From Bacteroidales bacterium UBA1756 (GTDB lineage Bacteria > Bacteroidota > Bacteroidia > Bacteroidales > WCHB1-69): 64,000 bases of DNA. The translations under genes and the position numbers were made by a program. Of the stretch, positions 16,769 to 25,385 are shown piece after piece. The notes beneath the pieces were generated by a model. The model saw nothing but the letters and a program-made list of their open reading frames with translations, had not been told where the DNA came from and ran no database searches. Within the stretch, counting starts at the first letter, position 1; every line of letters starts with the position of its first letter. Location: positions 18,041-82,040 of the forward strand of contig DCHI01000007.1 in NCBI GenBank assembly GCA_002314795.1, in the 5' to 3' direction.

Positions 16769-18670
16769 CTATTCTTTCTGCAAATAATAGTCGCGCAGTT
16801 TTTCCATACGGCCTGCCGACTCGTGAAGTCCGCCGGGGCGATTGCGTACTACCCACAGCTTTTTGTGCCCGTGGATAACCTTTTCCAACTCCCGTGCCAG
16901 TTCTTTTCTCTTTTCGTATGGAATGGACAAGGTTTCGTAGTCGGAGACACTCAAACGCTCAATACCGAGGTGAATGCTGTGTTTTGCCAACGCACAGGCC
17001 TGTCTCAATTCGGCCATCACGATGGTATGGTCGGCGCACTGCGGGTTCGCTTTGTCCAAAATAGCGAGGGCGCTATCAATCTCTGTCTCACAACGTTTCA
17101 AGTTGGGAATGGTAAGTTCCTTCGTCTGGTAGTTGTACTTCATTTTCCACGGATAACGGTGCATCATCAGATGGAACGCGTTGGCCACACCTTCGGGAAT
17201 CTTGGCATACGTATGGGCAAAACCGAGCTTGATGACGGCTTTTCCCACATTCCCCGTCGGGTCTTTGAACAAATATTGGTTCAGCAAAAACTCAATTCTG
17301 TCAATGACGGAGGTGTCGCAATTCCAAGCATAGCTGCAACCGACCATTATCGGGGCATAGCAAACCGAAAGTGGCTGCCAATGTCCGTGGTCGCCCCAGT
17401 TGGTTACCAGCATACCCGCCGCGCCGTGTTTTACGGCATTGATGGCGGCATTACGTAAATTGGTGAATGCGATGTCATTACGTCCTAAGATGGACCGCCA
17501 CGTTGAGGTTCCGGGGCAGACGTAATAGCGAATGCCGGCTTTTTCAAACTTGGCCAATTTCTTATCAAAATTGTATTTGGAGTCATAACCCCATACCAAT
17601 GCGGTCATATCTTTGGGAACGAATGGAATCAGACTGTCGTGGTCAAGGACGATATCGCCCCAGTACTGAGCTTTTTTGCCGTGTTTCCGAACCTCGTCGT
17701 TCAGTTTGAGAAGGAAGTTGAGATAGACACGGCCAACGCCGATGCTGTCACACATTTTCTTGGAATTTCCCAAGCCCAATTCCACGGTTTCATCACATCC
17801 GATATTGAAGTACTCACTATTGAAATTGGGGAGCAGTTCATCATAAAGCCCTTTTACCAGTTCAAAGGATTTCGGGTTGGTCGGGTCCAACGAGCTGCGG
17901 CTGTACGGTCCCCAAACGGTGGCGCAGTCGCTCCCGCAATCGGCCAACGGGAGGTAGGTATCGTAACGCAACCAATTTTCAAAATGTCCGAAAGAATTTT
18001 GATTCGGGACGAGGTCAATGAAACGGTCATTGCAATATTTTTGGAGGAGGGCGATTTCCTTGGGCGTCATCGGAGAAGCGTCAGCCCAAACCTCCTTGTG
18101 GTTTTTATAAGCGAACGTATGTTCCGTATATAATTGAAATTCATTGATTTTCCACGAAGCGAGAAGATCCACAATCTGATAAAGGGTTTTCATCGTCGGC
18201 ACTTTGTTGCGACTGATGTCCAACATAAAACCGCGCCGTTGCAAAGCCGGCGAGTCGGAAATCAGCAATTCGGGGATGGCTCGTTTCTCAGCAAGGGCAT
18301 ACTCCACTAACTGGCGCAGTGTCTGCACTCCGTAAAACAGTGCTTCGTTGGTGCCGCCGACAATGGAAACCGACTGCCCCTTCACCAACAATTCGTATTC
18401 CTGGTGACGAAAACGAGGATCGACACGCATTGTAAAATTGACGATATGCTGTTCCGAATCGTGAAAACGGACATCTTTTTCCCAATTGTTTTTATTGAAT
18501 TGAGAAAAGAAATTTTGCATTTGCAATAGCAATGGTTCTGAATAAATGATAGCATCATTTTGTTCAATATCAATGTGTTGCGGTGTTGGAATTAGATAGT
18601 TTTTCAAGTCTGCCGCGGATGCTGAAATCACGAATGCTGTCAGAACGAGCATTACAAAAAATCGTTTCAT
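16769..18670 (-). CDS. Secreted GH20 beta-N-acetylhexosaminidase
   Basis: 633 residues from the ATG at 18670; an in-frame extension to 18754 would run through the promoter, and the signal peptide MKRFFVMLVLTAFVISASA fixes the start. An N-terminal GH20b-type domain (about 25-165) precedes the TIM-barrel, with RRGFMLDISRNKVP, NEFQLYTEH and the catalytic Asp293-Glu294 pair in GCDETVE; Asp positions the acetamido group and Glu is the acid/base. It removes terminal beta-linked GlcNAc or GalNAc from glycans such as mucin or chitin fragments. It has no T9SS domain, so it is expected to be periplasmic. No lipobox is seen. Confidence 0.9.
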   Translation of the reverse strand: MKRFFVMLVLTAFVISASAADLKNYLIPTPQHIDIEQNDAIIYSEPLLLQMQNFFSQFNKNNWEKDVRFHDSEQHIVNFTMRVDPRFRHQEYELLVKGQSVSIVGGTNEALFYGVQTLRQLVEYALAEKRAIPELLISDSPALQRRGFMLDISRNKVPTMKTLYQIVDLLASWKINEFQLYTEHTFAYKNHKEVWADASPMTPKEIALLQKYCNDRFIDLVPNQNSFGHFENWLRYDTYLPLADCGSDCATVWGPYSRSSLDPTNPKSFELVKGLYDELLPNFNSEYFNIGCDETVELGLGNSKKMCDSIGVGRVYLNFLLKLNDEVRKHGKKAQYWGDIVLDHDSLIPFVPKDMTALVWGYDSKYNFDKKLAKFEKAGIRYYVCPGTSTWRSILGRNDIAFTNLRNAAINAVKHGAAGMLVTNWGDHGHWQPLSVCYAPIMVGCSYAWNCDTSVIDRIEFLLNQYLFKDPTGNVGKAVIKLGFAHTYAKIPEGVANAFHLMMHRYPWKMKYNYQTKELTIPNLKRCETEIDSALAILDKANPQCADHTIVMAELRQACALAKHSIHLGIERLSVSDYETLSIPYEKRKELARELEKVIHGHKKLWVVRNRPGGLHESAGRMEKLRDYYLQKE

Positions 18671-18703
18671 AGTGATAAACTTTTGATTAAGGTTAATGGG
18701 TCG

Positions 18704-18711
18704 CAAAGGTA
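18704..18711 (-). promoter_or_regulatory. -7 promoter element for hexosaminidase gene
   Basis: The minus strand reads TACCTTTG followed by CGACC, 33 nt upstream of the start at 18670. It is back-to-back with the promoter at 18734. Confidence 0.6.
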
Positions 18712-18733
18712 CATTATTTTTTGAAAAATTGCG

Positions 18734-18741
18734 TAAGTTTG
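18734..18741 (+). promoter_or_regulatory. -7 promoter element for 4-hydroxybutyrate dehydrogenase gene
   Basis: TAAGTTTG followed by CGCCC, 22 nt upstream of the ATG at 18764. It forms a divergent pair with 18704-18711. Confidence 0.6.
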
Positions 18742-18763
18742 CGCCCGCTAACATTTTAACAGT

Positions 18764-19894
18764 ATGGTGAACGATTTTGATATTAAAACTAAAATCAGTC
18801 AGTTTTCTTCTTTCTCAGATTTTGCAGATGCTTTCCAGCTCAATGCCAACGACTTGGTTATCACACGGGCTTCCATTTACGAACCTTTCATTCAAAAGCT
18901 TCATCTGGACTGCCATTTCATTTTGCAGAACCAATATGGCAATGGCGAACCCTCCGACGAAATGATGAACCGAATGTTGCGTGATTTGCAAGGTGTTCGC
19001 TACGACCGTGTCATCGCTATTGGCGGCGGCACGGTGATTGACATCGCTAAGATTTTTGTAATCAAAGATATACAAAATGCAACGGACGCCTTCGAACGCA
19101 ACATTCCCATTGTAAAGGCGAAGCAGTTGGTTGTACTTCCCACCACTTGCGGAACCGGCAGTGAAGTCACTAACATTTCCATTGCTGAAATCAAAGCCCG
19201 TCACACCAAGATGGGTCTGGCTGACGACGCACTTTTGCCCGACCACGCCGTACTTATTCCGCAACTGATGGAAAATCTTCCTTTTAAGTTCTTCGTTTTC
19301 AGTGCCATTGACGCGCTCATCCACGCAACAGAATCGTACGTTTCGCCCAAAGCTACCGCTTTCACCCGTCTTTTTTCAAAAGAGGCCATCCACATTATTT
19401 TAGATGTTTTCAAAGCCGTTGCAGAAAATGGCAGCGAGTTCCGTCATCAGCGATTGGCGGATATGTTGTTAGCCGCCAATTATGCCGGAATCGCTTTCGG
19501 GAAAGCGGGTGTTGGTGCCGTCCACGCGCTTTCGTATCCGTTGGGCGCCAACTATCACGTGCCGCACGGAGAATCCAACTACCAATTTTTCATTGAGGTT
19601 TTCAAACTCTATAATGAAAAACAGCCGACCGGATGTATTCAGGAGGTGAATCGTATGTTGGAAAAAGAATTGCAGATTGACGCCCACGGGGATTATCGAC
19701 TTCTTTATGAAAAATTGTCTGCACTTTTAAGTCACCTCATCCAACGCAAACCACTTCACGAATACGGAATGCAACGTGAGGAAATTGCCACTTTCGCCAA
19801 CAACATAATCGTATCGCAACAGCGGCTGCTGAAAAACAACTACATTCCTCTGACGGAGGAGGAAATCAGAAAAATTTACGACAGGTTGTTTTAA
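18764..19894 (+). CDS. 4hbD: 4-hydroxybutyrate dehydrogenase (iron-type alcohol dehydrogenase)
   Basis: 376 residues. It reduces succinate semialdehyde to 4-hydroxybutyrate with NAD(P)H. The nucleotide-binding GGGTVIDIAK, PTTCGTGSEVTN and the metal-binding histidines in SAIDALIHATESYVSP, VGAVHALSYPLG and YHVPHGESNY are all present. As recalled, the Clostridium kluyveri enzyme shares the distinctive GEPSDEM, NYAGIAFG.AGVGAVHALSYP and NYHVPHGE segments along its full length, which makes the specific assignment stronger than the general family. It feeds the succinate-to-crotonyl-CoA route that ends at the acyl-CoA dehydrogenase/EtfAB encoded at 9.4-12.4 kb. Single-gene unit. Confidence 0.9.
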   Translation: MVNDFDIKTKISQFSSFSDFADAFQLNANDLVITRASIYEPFIQKLHLDCHFILQNQYGNGEPSDEMMNRMLRDLQGVRYDRVIAIGGGTVIDIAKIFVIKDIQNATDAFERNIPIVKAKQLVVLPTTCGTGSEVTNISIAEIKARHTKMGLADDALLPDHAVLIPQLMENLPFKFFVFSAIDALIHATESYVSPKATAFTRLFSKEAIHIILDVFKAVAENGSEFRHQRLADMLLAANYAGIAFGKAGVGAVHALSYPLGANYHVPHGESNYQFFIEVFKLYNEKQPTGCIQEVNRMLEKELQIDAHGDYRLLYEKLSALLSHLIQRKPLHEYGMQREEIATFANNIIVSQQRLLKNNYIPLTEEEIRKIYDRLF

Positions 19895-20287
19895 CGATGT
19901 AGAGGACGTCATTTCCGATTATCGCGCAACATTTAGAAAACGATATTTTGTGACTTTTTAATTTGCAAAACTTGTAAAATCGGTCGTTTTTTCTTGAATT
20001 TAACTAATGATTTAAAAACAATCAGTAGGACCACCACAATGTAACGGCCCTACATTGATGCCTAAAATTCTTCTTTTGTACGGCATTGCACAATTTTATC
20101 AAATTGCATATATGTTATTTAATAAAAAAAAGAATATATTATATTATTGTTAATATTGAAAAACAAACTAGCATATGGTTGTTGATAATTCTATGCAAAG
20201 AAAAATTAAATCTTATTAACGATTCCCTATTTTGTGGCTTTGAAAGTTAGCAGATTCTGCAAGAAATATTCATCAAATACCACATAA
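19895..20287. other. AT-rich 393-bp spacer with one hairpin
   Basis: No gene is seen. A perfect hairpin, CAATGTA/TACATTG with a 7-nt loop, is at 20037-20057. Its CAATGTAACGGCCC wording loosely resembles the CACATTGTGGCGTCC palindromes at 2116 and 23565. The stretch 20095-20225 is very AT-rich and probably contains the promoter of the next gene, but no clear TAnnTTTG box was found. Confidence 0.5.
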
Positions 20288-21448
20288 ATGACACGTAAGT
20301 TTTTGTGTTTCTTTTCAACGGTTTTCATTTGTTTTCTTTGTTTTACAACTTCTGCACAAGGCACGGTGACGCGCTCGTTCACATCGACCAGCACGACTCC
20401 GCAAGGGCTCGCCTCGTCCGTGGGACAGCCTTTCAACCAGCACGTCCCCTCGGTTTCGGAAGGCCTTCTGCAAGGTTACACGACCGTTTCCTACGATACG
20501 CTGCTGCTGCTGCAGGAGGAGATGGGAAGCTACACGCCCGGCGTGAACGAGGTCGACACGCTCACCCCCGAAGGATACGATGAGACCATCTATCGCTATG
20601 TCTATCAGATGACCTGTCAGGGTGACGTCGTGCACACGATGACGCAGCCCGGTGTGCCGACCTATTCGGTGACGCTTTCGGAACCGGAGATTCTTCCCGT
20701 CGGCTCCGTCTTCCCGTACGGACCGGTGACACTGCTCCTGGACCGTTCCAACCCCTACGACTATCCCGTCGGTGTGACGACGGAAGCCGTCTGGACGGCA
20801 TCGGTTGCGGCACAGGACAAGGAGTGCCGTCCGAAGGTCACCATTCACCATTTCGACTGTCCGACCAATTACCCGCTGGTTTATGACTACGACGGAAACC
20901 TGTATCCGGTTGTGAACCTCGGCTACTACTGCTGGACGGCGAAGAATATGCGGACGCGCCACTACACGGACGGTTCCGTTGTCGCGAACGTGATGACCTA
21001 TCCGTCGCAGTACGCGCCTGCCGGAACGGATGTGGAGGAAACGTTCGGTAATCTTTACACGTGGGACGCCGCCACCGGCTACAATATCTCCGGCACGCAG
21101 ATGCAGGGCGTCTGCCCGAACGGCTGGCACGTTCCAACAAGGACGGAAACGGAGTACCTCTTGGCCAATTTCGATGCTAAACAGCTGATGTCCGCCGATA
21201 CACAAATCCGCTGGATTCCTCAGAACGGCACGGACGACTACGGTTTCGCATTCTTCCCGGCGGGCTACTACAATCCGGGCCTCAACCGCTACGAGTCAAT
21301 GTACGTGCGCGCCTACTTCTGGACGACGGAAACGGAGGGAAGCACCATCGCCTACGCGTGCGAGTTCGGTTCTGCGTGCGGCACCATCGCCATCGTGCCC
21401 GCCGAACGCAGTTCCGGTTTTAGCGTGCGGTGCGTTTCAAACTATTAA
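20288..21448 (+). CDS. FISUMP-domain secreted protein, GC-rich
   Basis: 386 residues. A signal peptide (about 1-23, ending TTSAQ) is followed by a beta-rich region of unknown type and then a FISUMP domain (about 195-386): DGNLYPVVNLGYYCWTAKNM, GNLYTWDAA, MQGVCPNGWHVPTRTE, DDYGFAFFPAG, YFWTTE and a terminal GFSVRCVSN. FISUMP (Fibrobacter succinogenes major paralogous) domains are surface-associated and of unknown function, probably binding modules. From about 20350 the gene is strikingly GC-rich (about 63% in one 60-base line sampled, against about 45% in neighbours), with rare-in-context codons, suggesting a different origin. No T9SS domain. Confidence 0.82.
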   Translation: MTRKFLCFFSTVFICFLCFTTSAQGTVTRSFTSTSTTPQGLASSVGQPFNQHVPSVSEGLLQGYTTVSYDTLLLLQEEMGSYTPGVNEVDTLTPEGYDETIYRYVYQMTCQGDVVHTMTQPGVPTYSVTLSEPEILPVGSVFPYGPVTLLLDRSNPYDYPVGVTTEAVWTASVAAQDKECRPKVTIHHFDCPTNYPLVYDYDGNLYPVVNLGYYCWTAKNMRTRHYTDGSVVANVMTYPSQYAPAGTDVEETFGNLYTWDAATGYNISGTQMQGVCPNGWHVPTRTETEYLLANFDAKQLMSADTQIRWIPQNGTDDYGFAFFPAGYYNPGLNRYESMYVRAYFWTTETEGSTIAYACEFGSACGTIAIVPAERSSGFSVRCVSNY

Positions 21449-21522
21449 TAATGAATAATTTATAACATTTCCATAAGATTCCAATTTTTAAGTTGCAAGT
21501 CAATAATCTAAACCAAATATCT

Positions 21523-23424
21523 ATGAAAAAAACAATCCTGTTATTAACCATCATTTTTGCGTCTCTTGTGGCGGTCTTCGCGCAGACGACGCCAACGTTC
21601 CCTTACACGGCCGTGGTACGGAATGCGAACAACCGTCTCGTGCAGGACTCCACGTTCCTCGTCACCGTCCAGGTCTTTGAGAATACGGTCGAAAGGTACA
21701 GCGAAACGCGCCTTGTGACGACCGACCAGAACGGTCTCGTCTCGTTCAACATCGGAAGCGTGGAGACGGGAGTCTATCCGTCGGGGTCTCTGAACGACGT
21801 GACGGACTGGAGCAAGGTGAGCTTCACGCAGACGTTTCATCTGGCCTCCGGTGATGTGGTCGTGACCGACTCCGTGCATCCCGTTCCGTACGCGCTTCAG
21901 GTTGCCAACGCTACCGGCGACTATGTTACCATTGGCACCGACCAGACGATTACGGGAGACAAGACCTTCGAAGGGAATAACGACTTTACGGGCGTTACCG
22001 ATTTGACAGAAGGTGTCACCAAGGTGGCTTCCGCTTTTGAAAGTACGGTCTATTTCGATACCAACTTGGTGGTGAACGTCTCCGACCTGTTAGCCGTTTA
22101 CGATACGTTGATGAGCAAGATTGCCGACTTGCAGAGACAAATCGACTCTTTGAAAGGAGCAGGTCCGACTCCTCCTGGTCCGACTCCCACGGCAGAACTT
22201 ACCATTGATCCCAGCACTTCCGATCCGAAACTATGCGGCGCTTCCACTCAGATTTTGTGCACCGCTATTCTTACGGGGGATGAAGCAGATTCTTACGAGT
22301 GGAGTGTATCCGGAACGGGTGCCACCGGCTCCAGTACAACCAATACGCTTACGGTAGAGGTGACTTCGGTTGGAGAGGTAACTGTGACGTGCGCAGCTTT
22401 GGACGCTCTGTCTCTCCCCTTGGCTTCCGACACTATCACTATTGTTGTAACGGCGGGAGGAAGCACGCCCGCGACACTGTTATTTTGTGAAAACTGGACG
22501 ATGGGTTCCGTCACGGTTAAAGAGAGTAATTGCAGTACGTTGCAGTGGGTGAACAATGAGGATCCGACCATCGTGGTTTCATCTTCAGGAGTTACAGGTA
22601 CTGTCTTTTCCGTCAGTTCCTCCGCTCCCGCCGGTGTCTATACGGTTAGGGGCACGAATACGGATGGTTGCACTGTTTCGCGGACGGCCACGTTGGGAAA
22701 AGCCACGGCGCACCCGTGTACGGTCTCCTCGCTGAGAGAGGGAGTCTATAATTCGTGGACTGACACGTGGTACAACCACGAATTTGGTGAAGGCACTCGT
22801 TTGGATGCCGTTTCCGACCACGAAGGCAATGTGTATAGGGTGGTGCAAATCGGTTCACAATGCTGGTTGGCAGAGAATATGCGTGCAACGACCACGCCGA
22901 ATGGTACCAATATATTGATTTATGATAATGATTATTCCCTTACAGAACCATACGCTTACTATTATGACAATAATCCAGTTAATGCGAACAAATATGGGTG
23001 CCTGTACAACTACCCGGCAGCAATGATCCAAGGCATTTGTCCGAAGGGGTGGCACGTACCAAATGACCCAGAATGGACCACGATGGAAACTGAAGTGGGC
23101 GTTTCACACGACTACAATGTGGGTACGGGTGCGGGTAAGTTAATCGGCGGGTGCGACTGGGCACCCATTGTCTTCGAGGCACCAACCGCTCCTGGCAACT
23201 ATTCCTATTCAGAACGTAATTCCAGCGGTTTCTTCGCACTTCCTGCTGGCTCATTCCGCGGGAATTTGTTCGCTGGGATCGGCCGCGAAACCGGCTTTTG
23301 GACTTCTACGGCTCAAACTGATGAATACGCCAATTATCGCTTTTTCTTATTTAATTCACAATACATAGAACACGCCAATGTACCTTATTTTCGCGGTTAT
23401 TCTGTCCGTTGCGTTCGCGATTAA
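21523..23424 (+). CDS. FISUMP-domain secreted protein with Ig-like region
   Basis: 633 residues from the ATG at 21523, where a signal peptide MKKTILLLTIIFASLVAVFA begins; an upstream in-frame TTG adds only ten non-signal residues. After the signal comes TFPYTAVVRNANNRLVQDS, a module that opens many Bacteroidota surface proteins. A short helical or coiled stretch (LMSKIADLQRQIDSLKG), a Pro/Gly linker, an Ig/PKD-like domain (about 225-310) and a C-terminal FISUMP domain (about 455-633) with YRVVQIGSQCWLAENM, ICPKGWHVPNDPEW and GYSVRCVRD follow. The 5' third is GC-rich like the preceding gene, and the rest is near average, a mosaic. Gap to the previous gene is 74 nt. Confidence 0.82.
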   Translation: MKKTILLLTIIFASLVAVFAQTTPTFPYTAVVRNANNRLVQDSTFLVTVQVFENTVERYSETRLVTTDQNGLVSFNIGSVETGVYPSGSLNDVTDWSKVSFTQTFHLASGDVVVTDSVHPVPYALQVANATGDYVTIGTDQTITGDKTFEGNNDFTGVTDLTEGVTKVASAFESTVYFDTNLVVNVSDLLAVYDTLMSKIADLQRQIDSLKGAGPTPPGPTPTAELTIDPSTSDPKLCGASTQILCTAILTGDEADSYEWSVSGTGATGSSTTNTLTVEVTSVGEVTVTCAALDALSLPLASDTITIVVTAGGSTPATLLFCENWTMGSVTVKESNCSTLQWVNNEDPTIVVSSSGVTGTVFSVSSSAPAGVYTVRGTNTDGCTVSRTATLGKATAHPCTVSSLREGVYNSWTDTWYNHEFGEGTRLDAVSDHEGNVYRVVQIGSQCWLAENMRATTTPNGTNILIYDNDYSLTEPYAYYYDNNPVNANKYGCLYNYPAAMIQGICPKGWHVPNDPEWTTMETEVGVSHDYNVGTGAGKLIGGCDWAPIVFEAPTAPGNYSYSERNSSGFFALPAGSFRGNLFAGIGRETGFWTSTAQTDEYANYRFFLFNSQYIEHANVPYFRGYSVRCVRD

Positions 23425-23476
23425 TTGGATGGTGAGCAGTGAACTGTGATTGGTGATCTGGTATTTACTATAAAGT

Positions 23477-23511
23477 GGGCTTCGTCTGAAAGGCGGGGCC
23501 CTTTTTTTTTG
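23477..23511 (+). terminator. Intrinsic terminator after FISUMP genes
   Basis: GGGCTTCGTC and GGCGGGGCCC form a 10-bp stem with three G-U pairs and a 5-nt loop, followed by ten T. Confidence 0.82.
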
Positions 23512-23514
23512 ATG

Positions 23515-23561
23515 GGTTTGTAAAGTTTATAAAGTTTGTAAAGTTTATAAAGTTTGTAAGG
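23515..23561. repeat. 9-bp tandem repeat AAAGTTTGT/AAAGTTTAT
   Basis: About five alternating units, same family as 2296-2336. It begins immediately after the terminator's T tract and ends at a REP-like tandem. Confidence 0.88.
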
Positions 23562-23564
23562 TAG

Positions 23565-23632
23565 GGACGTCACATTGTGGCGTCCGATAAGCGTCACATC
23601 GTGGCGTCCGATAAGCGTCACATTGCAGTGTC
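23565..23632. repeat. Tandem REP-like hairpins, 24-bp period
   Basis: GTCACA recurs at 23569, 23593 and 23617, a 24-bp period. Each unit can fold with arms of the form GACGTCACA and TGTGGCGTC around two bases (the third is degenerate), spaced by GATAA. The first unit matches the palindrome at 2116-2137. The array ends 10 nt from the stop codon of the minus-strand peptidase. Confidence 0.8.
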
Positions 23633-23642
23633 TTCCCCGTTG

Positions 23643-25340
23643 TTACTGCCGAAGCACCTTGATCGCCTCCGACCAACCATTTGTCCCTTTCACCGACAAC
23701 AGATACAGTCCAGTTGCCCATTTTTCAGTATTGACGACCGCTTCTTGTGAAATGGTCTTATTATAAACCACTTTGCCAGACATATCGAAGACGACAATGT
23801 CTTTCGTATCGGTGGCGGCATTACGGATGCTGAACTGGTCGTGACAAGGATTCGGATAGACGGAAATGTCACCCAATAATTGGCTTCCCAAAATGCTGAC
23901 GGTGGTGTCACGGTTTTCAAGATAGACACGGTAAAAATCGGGAATGCCATAGCCCATCACGGTGTCTGGAGCAGAGAATATGTGACCGGCTTCCCGAATC
24001 ATCTGCATAATTTCTAAAGAACTGTACTGGGGAAGTGCCTGCCATAAACACGCAGCCAAACCCGCTAAACACGGCGTGGCAGCCGATGTCCCGTCAATGG
24101 GGTCAATATAAGTGAAAAGAAGGTCTCCTGACGGAAGGGGAAGTGTAAGTACATTGACCGCCTGACACTGACTTCCTACGGAAGCGACATCCGGTTTGAC
24201 GCGGCCATCAGAGCTCGGGCCGACACTTGAAAAGGTGGCGGGGATACTGTCAACGCCCACGGCGCCTACCGCCAAGATGTCTTCCGCATCAGCGGGACGG
24301 GAAATGCGGTGCCAGGCAGCATCTCCTTCATTGCCAGCCGCCACACAAACTACCATTCCCTTGTGCGCGGCCAACGTGGCGGCACGGGAAGCCAAACTCG
24401 TGTGTCCATCCAATGAACTGTATTCAATGGTCGTGTCGGAATTGTCAAATAACGTGTACCCTAAGGATGCCGTGAGCACATCCGTTCCCAAACTGTCAGC
24501 GAGCTCCGCTCCAGCTACCCAAAAATCCTCTTCCATAAGTTGCTCGTTTTCAGAAATTTCGGTACGAATAAATACGGCGTTTGCATTGGGTGCCGTGCCT
24601 ACAAAATTCAACGGCAGATTGTCCAACGCACTAATCATATTGATGTTGCTAAAAATAACGGAAGCGCAACTTGTTCCGTGCGAATTGCCGCTATAGATAT
24701 CGCTTTGGCCGGGTACGAAATTGTAGGTTCCCAAAATCTGGTTGTTTTCGTAAAGGTTGGCAAAATATTCGCTGCGGTTGAAACTCAGCCACCCTGCGTC
24801 CAACATCGCAATCAACATTCCGTCGCCTTTATATCCTTCATTATGAAGAAGATGTCCATTGTGAATGGCGATTTGCGGAAACGCGACCCCGTACTGCAAT
24901 GAATCGGTAGTTGGTTCCAAAACGTCACCGGGGATGTCAATATCTATCGTATCCGACTGCTCACTGATATCTGCAAGATAGCCGACGGGGACGAGGCTGT
25001 CCACGAAATCAAGTTGTCCGATGGCCGAAAGGGCTGTTGTTTCGGGGCATCGCACCACCACCGTATTGAACCAGCGGGAAGTCGCCATCACAAGCACGCT
25101 GTCGCCGGTTTGGCGAATGGCTTGAACGTACGCCGGATTGACGGGCAAGTCCTCTTCCGTGATCCGGATGTCGAAACGGGCTCGCTTGGCGATGGCTCTA
25201 TCGGACAAAAAGTCCTGTGGATTATTAATGGAATAGGGCGTATTCGCTTTATCGTGAAGGTAGATGCGGTAACAATTCACCTGTGCTTTTCCCAACAGCA
25301 AGCAAGTAGCAAAAAGCAAAAACAAGGAGAGTTTTTTCAT
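23643..25340 (-). CDS. Secreted subtilisin-family (S8) peptidase with T9SS domain
   Basis: 565 residues. Signal peptide (about 1-19), N-terminal prodomain-like region (to about 150), then the S8 catalytic domain with the triad Asp181 (AMLDAGW), His221 (GNSHGTSCAS) and Ser419 (DGTSAATPCLAG). The oxyanion-type segment VCVAAGNEGD is also present. The C-terminus is a T9SS sorting domain: ISVYPNPCHDQFSI, VVFDMSGKVVY and WATGLYLLSVKG. A surface or secreted serine protease. No -7 box was found upstream, and the EcoRI-type methyltransferase gene ends 45 nt before its start on the same strand. Confidence 0.92.
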   Translation of the reverse strand: MKKLSLFLLFATCLLLGKAQVNCYRIYLHDKANTPYSINNPQDFLSDRAIAKRARFDIRITEEDLPVNPAYVQAIRQTGDSVLVMATSRWFNTVVVRCPETTALSAIGQLDFVDSLVPVGYLADISEQSDTIDIDIPGDVLEPTTDSLQYGVAFPQIAIHNGHLLHNEGYKGDGMLIAMLDAGWLSFNRSEYFANLYENNQILGTYNFVPGQSDIYSGNSHGTSCASVIFSNINMISALDNLPLNFVGTAPNANAVFIRTEISENEQLMEEDFWVAGAELADSLGTDVLTASLGYTLFDNSDTTIEYSSLDGHTSLASRAATLAAHKGMVVCVAAGNEGDAAWHRISRPADAEDILAVGAVGVDSIPATFSSVGPSSDGRVKPDVASVGSQCQAVNVLTLPLPSGDLLFTYIDPIDGTSAATPCLAGLAACLWQALPQYSSLEIMQMIREAGHIFSAPDTVMGYGIPDFYRVYLENRDTTVSILGSQLLGDISVYPNPCHDQFSIRNAATDTKDIVVFDMSGKVVYNKTISQEAVVNTEKWATGLYLLSVKGTNGWSEAIKVLRQ

Positions 25341-25385
25341 AGAATAATTGATTATTTTGTAAAAAATATTGCTTAAGAAATTGAA

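Noticed and set aside
20315..21205. Arg-rich 296-codon frame opposite the first FISUMP gene
   Set aside because: High GC removes stop codons from the antisense strand; the FISUMP frame has a signal peptide and domain motifs.
23565..23632. CRISPR array
   Set aside because: Repeats are palindromic, with 5-nt identical spacers and no unique spacers, and no cas gene is present.
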